Source of the DNA: Anisodus tanguticus
Lineage: Eukaryota > Streptophyta > Magnoliopsida > Solanales > Solanaceae
Assembly: GCA_034509755.1 (NCBI GenBank)
Contig: CM067545.1
Location: 45,873,062-45,937,061, forward strand
Length of the DNA: 64,000 nt
Direction of reading: 5' to 3'
The number at the start of each line of letters is the position of its first letter. Position 1 is the first letter of the stretch. A model generated the notes under the pieces. It made no database searches. It saw only the letters and a program-made list of their open reading frames with translations, and had not been told where the DNA came from. The translations under genes were made by a program, and so were the position numbers. Shown here piece by piece: positions 1-9,487 of the stretch.

Positions 1-659
1 TGCATCCACAAATTGTACTATAATGCCTTTCGATATCATACATTGTGATTTGTGGACATCACCTATTTTGAGTACGGCTGACCATCGATACTATGTGTTA
101 TTTTTGGACGATTATTCCAACTTTCTATTGACTTTTTCAATTGAAAATAAATCCAAGGTCTACCACATTTTTTCTTCATTTAGTGCTTTCGTAAAAACAC
201 AATTTGAAAAGAGCATTAAATGTTTTTAACGTGACAATGACAGATAATTCGATAATAACCAATTCAAACAGTTTTGCTCCAAAAGGCAACTTACACTATC
301 TCGATCCAGTGCAGAAGCAGAATACAGAGGTGTTGCCAACGTCATCTCTGAGTCTTGTTAGATCTGTAACCTTCTACTTGAGCTTCACTGCCCGATTCAA
401 AATGCAACACTGGTCTACTGTGATAATATTAGTGCGATATATCTTTCCGGCAATCCCGTCCAACATCAGCGCACTAAACACATTGAGATGGACATTCATT
501 TCGTTCTAGAAAAAGTGGCTCGTGGTCAAGTTCGTGTCCTTCATGTTCCTTTCAGATATCAGATTGCCTACATCTTCACTAAAGGACTTCCGCGCATACT
601 ATTTGATGATTTTCGAGCTAGTCTCAGTGTTCGAGAACCTCCCGCTTCGATTGCGGGGG
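1..659 (+). pseudogene. Copia retrotransposon A, internally deleted pol remnant (integrase joined to RNase H end)
   Basis: The element enters from outside the window. Positions 23-229 encode an integrase stretch with the Copia motifs DIIHCDLWTSP and YYVLFLDDYSNF. The reading then jumps, near 235-300, to the RNase H end: a decayed SSAEAEYRG-type region at about 305, a CDN/AIYLSGNP-like segment at 415-460 and ADIFTKGLPRILFDDF at about 565-615. Reverse transcriptase and most of integrase are missing, so a large internal deletion is the simplest reading. Frames shift several times and no protein can be made. The segment is followed by a G-rich polypurine tract (653-659) and an LTR. Confidence 0.88.
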
Positions 660-828
660 TGTAATAGAATATTTTCCAATATTTTTTCATTAATTGTATA
701 TCTCCTATTTTAGATAGAATTATAATCCTTTTGTAATTAGGTTAATTAGTTACCTAATTTGTATCAAAGTTAATATTCTTATAACCTTATATATATTGTA
801 AATTATTCATCAATAAAATCAAAGAACA
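660..828 (+). repeat. 3' LTR of Copia A (right edge approximate)
   Basis: The LTR begins TGTAATAGAAT immediately after the purine tract that closes the pol remnant. It is AT-rich, with a TATATATT stretch near 790, as expected for LTR promoter sequence. The right edge is placed at ...AAAGAACA because terpene synthase-like coding sequence resumes a few bases later. No 5' LTR lies in the window, so the edge cannot be checked by comparison. Confidence 0.6.
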
Positions 829-834
829 TATTTC

Positions 835-994
835 TTTACCTACTTCTATGCCAATTGAAATATTCATGCGTGCGGTAAACCTCACACGTTTGATTGATGT
901 TGTTTACAAGAATAATCAAGATGGATATAGTAATTTAAAGAATAATGTGAAATCTGTGATTGAAACCTTGCTTGTCAATCCTATCAATATGTAG
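835..994 (+). pseudogene. Terpene synthase C-terminal exon fragment
   Basis: An open frame runs from about 836 to the TAG at 992-994 and encodes LPTSMPIEIFMRAVNLTR, then a YKNNQDGYSN segment and a final LLVNPINM. This matches the usual C-terminal end of plant class I terpene synthases: the proline/F...NLTR helix, the DxYK..DGYT loop and a terminal LL(V/I)xP. The family normally has about 550-600 residues, so only the last ~50 codons remain. The fragment starts directly after the Copia A LTR, which suggests that the retroelement inserted in, or deleted up to, the last exon. No other terpene synthase exon is seen, although upstream exons could lie outside the window. The assignment rests on motif recall. 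Confidence 0.6.
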
Positions 995-1359
995 GGAACT
1001 TTAATTTGGATGTTCACGAGTCGACATGAAAGATGATTTATGAAATAAGTTGATGTGACTCAATACTGTACTTTATTTTAAAAAATCCATTAATAAGTGA
1101 TTTGTATTGTACAATATTTTTATCAATGTACTTAAATTTTAATTATTTTATTTGTGTGACTAAATTGCTTTGTGCGTTCCAAATATCACTCAATTGGATG
1201 TAATTGTCGAGAAATTTATTTTTCGCTCGATCTTCTCTCTATTTTTTGTTGACATTTTCACATATAACTTTTATATGGTTTTATTTGCAATATTTTTACT
1301 AATATATGATTTTCATGATTGGGGGTAACGTTTTGATCCAGCATTTTTACTCCTTCTGT
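995..1359. other. AT-rich sequence, probably former 3' flank of the terpene synthase relic
   Basis: No reading frame, repeat or RNA signal was recognised. It directly follows the relic stop codon and is AT-rich, so it may be the old 3' UTR and flank. Confidence 0.4.
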
Positions 1360-1465
1360 TCTAACAACAACAATAACATATCCAGTGTAATCTCACAATG
1401 TGGGGTCTGGAAAGGGTAGAGTGTACGCAGACCTTATCCCTACTATGATAGGGAGGCTGTTTCCG
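1360..1465 (-). mobile_element. TS-type SINE, 5'-truncated
   Basis: On the minus strand this reads as the 3' part of a Solanaceae TS SINE: the run CTACCCTTTCCAGACCCCAC, then a CACTGGATATGTTATTG end and a (TTG)n tail, seen on the plus strand as AACAACAACAATAAC at about 1360. The tRNA-like head is missing. A MITE begins at 1467, right at the truncated side. Confidence 0.75.
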
Positions 1466-1466
1466 A

Positions 1467-1759
1467 CTCCCTCCATTCCAACATAAGTTAATTTCTGACA
1501 TCATTTTAATTTTATGGTCTAAATGAATGAATTTTTCTAAGTCCAAAGATATTAGTATTAATTAATTTCTTTTAAAAATTATCCTTTTCTTTAATGGGTC
1601 TTCCAAAAATTCCAACATCGACTATCTCTTGTTTTAAGAAAAGTTTGGGAAGAAGCAAAAGGGTAATATTGCAAATTGCTCTTTAATTAATGTCTTTAAT
1701 TAATTTTTTTAAGGGGTGTGTCACACCTCAAAAATTCACTTATTTTGGAATGGAGAAAG
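1467..1759. mobile_element. Stowaway-like MITE
   Basis: The left end CTCCCTCCATTCCAACATAA and the right end TTATTTTGGAATGGAGAAAG form imperfect terminal inverted repeats of the CTCCCTCC type. The interior is AT-rich with no ORF. The right flank is TA. Confidence 0.65.
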
Positions 1760-2357
1760 TATTAACTTGGTAAAACCGTTTTGTAACCTGCGTGGATGGT
1801 CAATGTTGAGTTTGGAGCTGGGAAGGGAGGATTTTGTTATGTTTACCAATTTGCCTTTATTTTATTCTCTCTCATCCTCTCAAATAGTTGTTGTTCTTCT
1901 CGTTTTGCTTTTCTATTGATTTCTGCAAACTCTAGCCTTAGCCACGAGTCCACGTGTTTAAAAGTGCTATGAAACCTTGAGATACGATCAGTTTAAAGTT
2001 TAAACCCTAGTCAAATTACAATCGCTTTTAAGACAGTGACTCGCCATGATACAATTCTGTAATCGATAATTTTTTTTTTAGTTTTTTGTTTATTCATTGT
2101 CTATATTATAATACATTTTTTTAACAAAATTAGCTTTACAAATAAAAGTTTATAAGGAGTTATAGTTTTATGGAATAAATAACACCAACTTCGTTTTGAC
2201 CAAGTGCTGGCCTTTGAAGAATTTGTGGATGGTATAAATTACTCATCACAAAAGAATAATATGATGAATGCAATAATATTTCACATCAATGGACTTAAAA
2301 ATTGAATCTAAGCCGCAACTCTACCTTTTAATCTAGTTATATATTAACTATAAGTTA
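1760..2357. other. Intergenic sequence without recognised features
   Basis: AT-rich. No supported gene, RNA or repeat was seen on either strand. Confidence 0.4.
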
Positions 2358-2887
2358 CTCCCTCCGGATAAAAAAGAGTGTTCACTTTACTTTTAATTTT
2401 TGAGTAAAAAAGAGTGTCCACTTAGCATTTAATTTTTGAGTCAAAAAGAGTACCAAATCAAGAAAGAATTAATCTTACCTTTTCAGAATTGCCCTTATTA
2501 AGTGTTAGATGAACAAATCTCAATACCTATTTAATTAGGGACATTTTAGTTAACTTAACTATTTTTGCCTGGTAGTTACTCCATCCGTTCCATAATAAGT
2601 GATGTTTTTAGCTTATGCACACCTCTTAAAAATTGCTCACTTCTAGAAAATTATGAGTGTTTTTACTAACTTACCCTAATTAATGCATAGAAAAGAAAAT
2701 CTATTTAATGATTCTTAATTATGTAAATAAGAGTAATTTAGAAGAATAAGGTTGATATCCTAAAACACCACTTATTTTGAAGGAAAAAAAAGAAAACATA
2801 AAACATCACTTATTATGAAATGAAAAGAATATTATTTGTTAAAAGGTGTGCAAATAACTAAGTGGACACTCTTTTTTATCCGGAGAG
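2358..2887. mobile_element. MITE (outer element of a nested pair)
   Basis: The left end CTCCCTCCGGATAAAAAAGA is answered on the right by TCTTTTTTATCCGGAGAG, a long inverted repeat that includes AAGTGGACACTC just inside. A second MITE (2579-2832) interrupts it. This is a Stowaway-like element with no coding capacity. Confidence 0.75.
2579..2832. mobile_element. MITE (inner element, inserted in the 2358-2887 MITE)
   Basis: The left end CTCCATCCGTTCCATAATAA and GTGATGTTTT pair with AAAACATCACTTATTATGAA on the right. The left flank is TA. It lies wholly inside the 2358-2887 MITE, so it inserted later. The right edge is uncertain by a few bases. Confidence 0.7.
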
Positions 2888-3246
2888 AACAATTACTAAT
2901 TCCTTTCATTAAAAGAAATACAAAGTCCAAACTTTGACATTACATGCAAATGACTTTATTTATTACTAACAAATTCATAAAAACACTCTACTATATTTAA
3001 AATATTTTACAAAAAGTTTAATATATTAAAATAGGAAATTTACTAATCTACTTTCTTTCTCAGGATTTTCGGATTATCCTTTTATGGCTTTTATCAAGGT
3101 TCAGACAATCTTTCTGGTACGAAAACTGTCTGACCACCAATAGAAAAGAAATACACCAATTCGTTTGGCCCTACCTTATATATTGGCCAGTTCTCTTCAT
3201 CCCTCTTTTAAATTATTTTGTCCCAATTCATATGTCAATTTTTTTC
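2888..3246. other. Intergenic sequence without recognised features
   Basis: AT-rich; nothing recognised up to the hAT target duplication at 3247. Confidence 0.4.
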
Positions 3247-3254
3247 ATTTTAGT

Positions 3255-3790
3255 TAGGGGCGGGCATAAAAATGGCTCGATTCAGTTTAAATTCGATTAA
3301 AAAATCGGATCTTTAAAAAAATCGAATGTACCAGGTTTGAATAATTCGGTTCGGTTCTTTAGAATTGGTGATGAATCGAACCGAAAATCGGCAGCAAATT
3401 TGTAATTAATCATAACCGGTATAAATTAAAATTGAAAGCTTTGAAACCCTAAATCGTTTTGTATGTGCCCATTGCCGATGTGCTCTCTCTTTGTCTAAAT
3501 TGAAAACATTATCCCTGCAAAATCTATACTTTGGTAAATTCAAGATGTATACACTGAAGCTGCATTTTTTCACCATTTTGTGTAAATCTTTCTCGGTACT
3601 TTTCGGCACGGGTGTGCTGCGGATCTTTTCTTCATCTATAACCCATAGAGGTCGGAATCTAGATGGTAATCTTATTCTTTTTTCAGAATTAATCAAACTT
3701 TTTTCAAAGTTAATCAAATAATTAGCATGTAATCGGGTAGATATTCTTGTTAATCGTTTAGGTATTCTTTTATTCAATAACATTTTTAAA
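3255..3790. other. Left non-viral arm of the hAT unit
   Basis: This holds the terminal repeat and subterminal GGTTCGG motifs (to about 3390), then about 350 bases with open frames on both strands that match no domain I recognise. The plus strand around 3430-3530, with AAACCCTAA and CTCTCTCTTTG, looks like a plant 5' UTR, so it may be the start of a captured or original transposon gene. This is inference only. Confidence 0.4.
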
Positions 3791-4400
3791 TTTATAGTCT
3801 ATAATCTTCTATCAATCCAGCAGATAACCATAATCAAATCTAGACCAATCGTCTAAACATTCATAATTATAATCTTCTATCATCGTCTAAACAGTTATAA
3901 TCATAATCTAATATCAACGTCTAAACATCATAATAACAGAGTAATATACTTATCAAAATTATAATTAGAAACACATGGTTCAAGCACATACCTTTAATCA
4001 GATTTTCAGATCACCGAAGTAGTACTCAACCCAACATGTGGAATCTGCCACCCTAACGTCTTCCTCAACTAAGCGGGTTTTACGCACACACATGCTCCAG
4101 GGGAGATGCATTTACGGGTATCCTCTGATCGTCTTCCTGCCGGTGTTGTGCTCCAACTAGTATAGTTCTAATCATAATAAATCAAAGTATTATACTTCGT
4201 GTTCTTATGATATTCTTGGTTGATATAAGATTAATCTTATGTCTGTTCTTGGATGATAGTCGATTAATCTTAAGATGGTATTTGATTATCTTATGGTGTT
4301 CTTGGATGATTTCGGATTATAGACTGAAGGTTGTTAGTTGAACATTTAGAGTATTTCAAAGATTGAATTTTTGTATTGAATTTCGAATGCCTCTTCGTCT
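3791..4400 (-). other. Putative pregenomic RNA leader of the endogenous pararetrovirus
   Basis: On the minus strand this segment follows the TATA box at 4418-4426. It has no long ORF, as expected for the roughly 600-nt leader of a caulimovirid pregenomic RNA. On a circular genome it would lead into the primer-binding site now found at 11078-11089. The lower edge, about 3790, is where recognisable viral character fades; it is an estimate. Confidence 0.5.
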
Positions 4401-4404
4401 TGAC

Positions 4405-4435
4405 AGGAGGCTCCTTATATAGATAACCTCAGCTA
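4405..4435 (-). promoter_or_regulatory. Pararetroviral promoter TATA box
   Basis: The minus strand reads CTATATAAGGAGCCTCCTG, close to the TATATAAGGA context of caulimovirid promoters. It lies downstream of the transactivator-like ORF and the intergenic repeats, the position of the 35S-type promoter. Upstream, three copies of an AAAAGTCGTAAAG-like motif (plus strand, near 4480, 4533 and 4616) may be enhancer elements. Confidence 0.6.
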
Positions 4436-5011
4436 TTCACTATTCATCACTTTTTTAAAGTAAACAATATTACTTTTCAAAAGTCGTAAAGTAAATAGTA
4501 ATCAAATAGTCCTCGACAAAATACTTTTTCAAAAAAGTCATAAAGGCTACAGTGGGTACAGTGCCTTGTCTGCTACTTTCCGTAAAGTTGTTTGTCGTCT
4601 TCTCTTCTGCTTTCCAAAAAGTCGTAAAGGCAATAGTTCCTTGTCCGTTACTTTCTGTAAAGATGTTTTGGCTATTCTTCCAGCTGTCTGTTTCGTTGTT
4701 GGTGTTATCCGGCGAGTTGTTCAGCTGTCATAATCTTTAATGACTTTCGTTAGAATGTCATTATCACATCGGGCTGCTTTCCTGTTTTAGTACTTTCCAG
4801 CTGTCCGGTCATAATCTTTTGTGATAATCAAGTTTATTCCAATAATCCTTTTTTCGGATGATATTCCTATAGAATAGGAACGATATCATCGTTAATCTTT
4901 TTTAGATTAATAATCATATATTCTGACGATACTCCAATAGGAACGATATCATCGATAATCTTTTATGATACTCCTGTAGAACAGGAACGATATCAATTAT
5001 ATTATCTTGAA

Positions 5012-5510
5012 TTATTTTTTGGGCCGTAAGGCCATAATCTATTTTTGAGCACTGAGGCTTCTTTTGTTTTGGGCTTTACCATATTTAAACTATGTTGGGC
5101 CATATTCTTTTGGGTCTGTTATGACCTCTTTTCTGAGTTATCAGTAGTTAATCTTTTTGGATCCGTAGGATCTCTTTTATGGGCTACACGTAATAAAACT
5201 ACATGTTCCCTGATATAATAATCTTTTGGGCCGTGAGGCTCCTAATCGGTTTTGGGCCATAAGGCCATAATCCTTTTGGGTCCGTAGGACCTCTTTTATG
5301 GGTTATGCAGTAAACTACATTCCCTGACTGATATTTTTTGGGCTTTACCGTAGTATAAAACACTACGTTGGGCCATAATCTGTTTGGGCCATAAGCCTCT
5401 TTTAGGTTTCAAGTAAATGAATCTACATGATACCTTTGATAATCTTTTGGGCAGTTAAGCCTCTTTTGGGCTGTTAAGCCATAATCCTTTTAGGCCGTAA
5501 GGCCTTCTTC
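5012..5510. repeat. Array of degenerate dyad motifs (TTTTGGGCCGTAAGGCC type) in the viral intergenic region
   Basis: At least eight variants of a ~17-25-bp motif occur, for example TTGGGCCGTAAGGCCATAAT near 5017, GGGCCATAAGGCC near 5245, GGGTCCGTAGGACC near 5275 and TAGGCCGTAAGGCC near 5488. Each has an imperfect dyad (GGCC...GGCC or TCC...GGA). They sit between the transactivator-like ORF and the promoter, so they may be enhancer or protein-binding sites. Their function is unknown. Confidence 0.65.
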
Positions 5511-5545
5511 ATAGGTTTCTACATTGTACCTGCAAAGATAATCAG

Positions 5546-5710
5546 TTTTCCCTCCTTATTCAAAAGGATCAGGATTTTATTCAAAATCATTTTCCCCTCC
5601 TTATTCAAAAGGATCAGGATTTTATTAAAAATCATTTTCCCTCCTTATTCGAAAGGATCAGGACTTTATTAAAAATCATTTTTTCCCTCCTTATTCAAAA
5701 GGATCAGGAC
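5546..5710 (-). repeat. Four tandem copies of a 44-46-bp unit with a polypurine tract
   Basis: CCTCCTTATT recurs at 5551, 5596, 5640 and 5686, each followed by CAAAAGGATCAGGA or a close variant. On the minus strand every unit ends in AATAAGGAGGGAAAA, a purine tract resembling a plus-strand primer of reverse-transcribing elements. The first unit in coding direction also holds the last codons and stop of the transactivator-like ORF, so the repeat duplicated the end of the gene downstream of itself. Confidence 0.75.
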
Positions 5711-6711
5711 TCTGTTCTTTTTTAATACTCACTTTAGCTGCTGGTGATGTTTCTGTTTTAATCATGGGTCTTTTCTTTTGTTCTGCCATAATTTTGTAAT
5801 GGCGGATAGTCTCCTCAGCATGGGTATGCTTTAGATTAGTAATCTTGTATAATAATAATGTTAATTCAGTAGTCTCTTTAACCACTATATCATTGTCATA
5901 ATATAGGGTCATAATCTCTTCTACATCTCCTCCTTCGGAAGTTCCAATCACGGATGCCTTCCGGTTTCTCAGCATGTCCTCTATTCTTGATTTTAATGTC
6001 AATAGTCCAAATACTCTTTTTTCACTAATCCAGTCTTGGAACTTCTCCAATGTACAGGAAATTTTCATGTTTAAATTCTTGTCATCCCCGCTAATGGTGA
6101 TGTTCCTTCCTGTCTTAAATATTTGACATATGACAATTGGTTTACCTTTTAAATCCGTCGAAGCATCTAGGATTTGAATCCCATAGATCCCTTTTCCGAA
6201 GGACTCCATCATTAGCTCCGTTGATCTGGTGATAATCTGTGGTAGTTTGGTGAGGTTAATCATCTTATCATCTGTGATAATCTTGTCGATAAATCCGTAT
6301 GTGAATAGTCGCTCCACAATATTTGGATTTGCCTTTTCACTGCAAATAAACCTTGGATATTTACTCAGCTTTGCACTGCGTACAATATCAGTGTTAGTCT
6401 TGTAAAAATTTATTAATCTTTTCATAAGCACTAATCACTTCTGGCTTGTATTTCAGTGTATCTGCCATTGACACCGCTGCGGATGTTGAGGGTATTGATG
6501 ATGGCATGGTTGCTAATCTTGATAAGAATGGTTGAAAGATTTTTTGCTATATTGGTGGTAGTGTAGTCGGTTTTTTCTGTTTGTCTTCATTCTGTAGGAT
6601 TTTCATTTTTGAGAAGTCTTGTATGGCTTCTGTTAGCTGTTTGATACTCTGGGTATTCTCCTGTAATCTTGTAATCATTATTTCATTGGTATGGATAATC
6701 TGTTCCTGCTA
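5691..6711 (-). pseudogene. Pararetroviral transactivator/inclusion-body-like ORF, broken
   Basis: The longest open piece, 6431-5691, has 246 codons and ends in a lysine-rich tail (SIKKEQSPDPFE). Its position, last before the intergenic region, together with the basic C-terminus matches caulimovirid P6/TAV genes, which act in polycistronic translation and inclusion bodies. Coding character continues upstream in other frames: a MADTLKYKPEV segment starts at 6468 and is left by a frameshift near 6395-6400, and a glutamine- and isoleucine-rich, probably helical stretch extends up to a TAG at 6709-6711, with another in-frame TAG at 6547-6549. The gene therefore carries at least one frameshift and one internal stop. 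The family call rests on position and general character; similarity is weak. Confidence 0.6.
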
Positions 6712-6777
6712 AGAATTTAACTCAAATATTTTTAGTCTCAAAAATATGTAATCAATAATGAAGTATAATCATGGATT

Positions 6778-7095
6778 TTAGTCTGGTTCATTTAATCTTC
6801 TTTGCAATTCTTCATCTTGCTCATATTCCTGTACTTCTGATCTGGTATTCTTATTTCTCATGGCTTCTTCGATTAGTCTAGCGATTTCAATTTGTCGCTA
6901 GAATATCTCATTTATTCTTGCTCGTATTTCTCCGAGTCTTTTGGTAATCTTGTTATACTTGTCTTGGTAATACTTACTTCCAGTTTCATTAACTGTTGAA
7001 GTATTAATAATCTTGTTTCGAGTATATTCTTCACAATGCTTCCAATAATCTCTTTCTCTAATCAATTCTATCTTTTCTTTTTCTAGTGGGTTCAT
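6778..7095 (-). pseudogene. Small pararetroviral ORF of unknown function, one internal stop
   Basis: It starts with MNPLEKEKIELIRERDYW at 7095, just two bases beyond the coat-protein stop (7097-7099). It runs 65 codons to a TAG at 6898-6900, then stays open in the same frame to a TAA at 6778-6780. The whole product would be about 105 residues and is rich in charged residues (predicted helix, possible coiled coil). I recognise no family. Small charged proteins at similar places in caulimovirids include virion-associated proteins, but no motif proves that here. Confidence 0.45.
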
Positions 7096-7096
7096 T

Positions 7097-9324
7097 TTAG
7101 TTAGAACTGCTTTCACTAGAATCTTGGTTAATATAATTTATTCTTTCTGTTCCTGATTCTATATCTGTTTCACTGATATAAAATTCTTCATATTTAAGCC
7201 AATTATCATTATCTTCTTTAATTCGTCTTAAACTCATTATAAATTGTTCATTATTCATGTATTTTATTCCTTTTTTCTTTAGCTTTGGGCACTTATTTGC
7301 ATAGTGTCCTTTTTCATTGCAATTCCAGCAAGTGCATTCTTTTACTCGTTCTTCTTTTTTGATTCTACAGGGTTTAAGCTTCTTTTCTTAAATTTTCTTT
7401 TTCCTCTAAACTTTCTTCTAGTCTCAGGGTTATTCTTATATTTCTTAAATCTTATTTTCTTATAATTTCTGTAATAAGGGTTATTCTTGTATTCTTTTTT
7501 AGACCTGTAATCTTTTTCGTATTTATCCCTATATTTTTTATGTCTTTTATGCTTCTTATATTTCTCTTTTTTATCATCACATCCAAATTTTAATCTTCTT
7601 TCTGTGAATCCACAGATTTCTCTTAATCCTACTTTATTATCTTTTTTAATCTTTTGCTGTAATCTGTACTCTTCGCATTTCCTCATTAGATATGCTCTTA
7701 GAACTCTTATTCTTTCACCTAGGGTGTTCTCCTTCGGTTCTAACTGTATGTATTCCTTAGATATTTCAATATTATATGGTATAGGCAGATGATCATAATA
7801 TAACTGTTGATAAATTATTTCTTCTTCTGGTAATAATCTAGCTTCATAAAAGAATTTACTAAAGCTGATTGTATATTCTGGTAATTTATCTATTCCGCAA
7901 CACTTCATGTTATTCAGGTTCATAATAATCTATGTCTTTCTTTCTGCTAGCACATTTTCTCTAGCTACTAACCATTTTTCGGCTAAAAATTCTCTTTTGA
8001 GAAGCAAGTAAAAAATCATCAACATAGACTTCCAGTCTGTTGAATAACTTAAAACTTCCCCTCTTAGCTGGTATGCTATTGACTCTATCCAGTATGCTGC
8101 TTTTCCAATTATAGTCTTAGATATTAAATCATACATATAATCTAGATTTTCTGATTGGGTGCTATTCATTAATGCAATATACATTCCTAAATTCCAATCT
8201 GTTATTCTTCTTCCTATTTCCTGTTCATCATAAACATTATCCAATTCTAGAAAATATCCATTATAGTTTACTCCTTGGGTCATTGATCCTACGAACTCCT
8301 TGAACTCTGCTTGTTGTCCGATAGGTATATGATCCGGTAATCTTGTTGTTCTTTTGGTTACTACTTCTAGATTAGGATCTATCAAATCCTCTTCAGGGTA
8401 ATCATTTGCATCTTCATTGATTATATTCTCTGATTCTATCTCAGTTTCTATTTGTTCATGGTATTCATTTTCTATATCGCTGTCTGGCTCATCTTCTATT
8501 ATAGCATTTACTCTTTTTTCTCCCTTCAAGGCTTTTATTATCTGGTTATTCTCTTTGATTAATTCAGAATTCTCAGAATTTTCTTCTTCTATGAATTCTA
8601 CTGCTTGTAATTCTTGATTATTCACTTCTTCACTTTTATTCCGTGATTCATCACTTTCATCTTGACTTTGTTTTTCTGATTTTCCTTCAGATTTCTCATT
8701 ACTGCTAGTCTCATTTTTATCCTTTTTCCTATTATCGTTGCTGCTAGTCTCAATACTCTTATCGATGTTACTCTCATTACTCTTATCGCTGTTACTCTTA
8801 TCACTTAATTTGATTCTCTTTTTCTCTTTTCCTTTTAATCTTTTTAACTGTTCTGTTAAAATACGTATCTCATCTTTTAATCCTAATACTTCATCTTTTG
8901 TTTTTTCTAATTCTTTTACTTTATTCTTTTCTTCTTTTAACTCTTTTCTTAATTCTTTCTTTGTTTTATTCAGTATATCTTTTGAATCTAAGTATTTCTT
9001 TTTATACTTTTGATACTTTTCGTACCATTCCTCATTATCTTTTAATCTTAGATTTCTATTTTCAGCTTTTAATTCTATAATTTGCTGATCTTTTTTATCT
9101 AATTCTACCTTAGTTTCCTTAGGTAGGGTTTTAGTATTTAAGTATTTTTCTTTATATTTTTTATACTTATCATACCATTCATCATTACATTTTAATCTTA
9201 ATTCTCGATTTTCTGCTTTTAAATCTTTAATCTTTTGATCTTTTTTATCAATAATCTTTTCTTTTCCTTTTTCGGGTAATCTTTCCTTTTCTGGAATTTC
9301 TTGTTTAATCGGTTTTGATTTCAT
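7097..9324 (-). pseudogene. Pararetroviral coat protein (gag-like) with coiled coil and CCHC zinc knuckle, broken
   Basis: From the ATG at 9324 there are 464 codons to a TAG at 7930-7932; the same frame then continues (MNLNNMKCCGIDKL...) to 7342. The order is a lysine-rich N-terminus, a long charged coiled coil with a ~50-residue internal duplication (two NDEWYDKYKKYKEKYL-like units), an acidic linker, a capsid core (about residues 330-464), a very basic Arg/Lys region (7600-7350), and in another frame the CCHC knuckle CWNCNEKGHYANKC at about 7325-7280. An acidic Ser-rich tail ends at TAA 7097-7099. The damage is one in-frame stop and one frameshift near 7350-7370. The basic region, knuckle and acidic tail are the classic caulimovirid coat-protein layout. 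The start ATG overlaps the preceding small ORF stop as ATGA. Confidence 0.85.
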
Positions 9325-9401
9325 AGGTTCATATTTATATCTTTTCTTTCTATAATCTCTTTACCATGTTTTTTCAAAAACGTAATCGCACTAGGTTCCA
9401 T
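9321..9401 (-). CDS. Tiny ORF (26 aa) overlapping the coat-protein start
   Basis: The ATG is at 9399-9401 and the TGA at 9321-9323, sharing the four bases ATGA with the coat-protein start. The peptide is basic and rich in Lys, Glu and Ile. It has no known family. Such stop-start overlaps are typical of compact pararetroviral genomes and argue that gene order here is original. It could also be a remnant of a longer gene. Confidence 0.35.
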   Translation of the reverse strand: MEPSAITFLKKHGKEIIERKDINMNL

Positions 9402-9409
9402 TTAATCTT

Positions 9410-9487
9410 TTAATCCTTTTCTTTTCTTAGTCCGAATGTTTCTCCTGATAAGATCGTCTCTAAAGCTTTTAATCGTAAAGTATTCAT
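9410..9487 (-). CDS. Tiny ORF (25 aa) overlapping the protease end
   Basis: The ATG is at 9485-9487 and overlaps the protease-frame TGA (9484-9486) as ATGA. It ends at TAA 9410-9412, eight bases before the next tiny ORF. The peptide begins MNTLRLKALETIL. No family is recognised. In most related viruses the reverse transcriptase would follow the protease at this point. Confidence 0.35.
   Translation of the reverse strand: MNTLRLKALETILSGETFGLRKEKD

Noticed and set aside
3406..3783. 125-codon open frame on the minus strand in the hAT left arm
   Set aside because: No recognised domain, unusual composition and an overlapping plus-strand frame. It lies in non-viral hAT sequence, so it was not called as a gene.
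5546..5710. CRISPR-like array
   Set aside because: Units are directly adjacent without unique spacers, and the genome is that of a plant.
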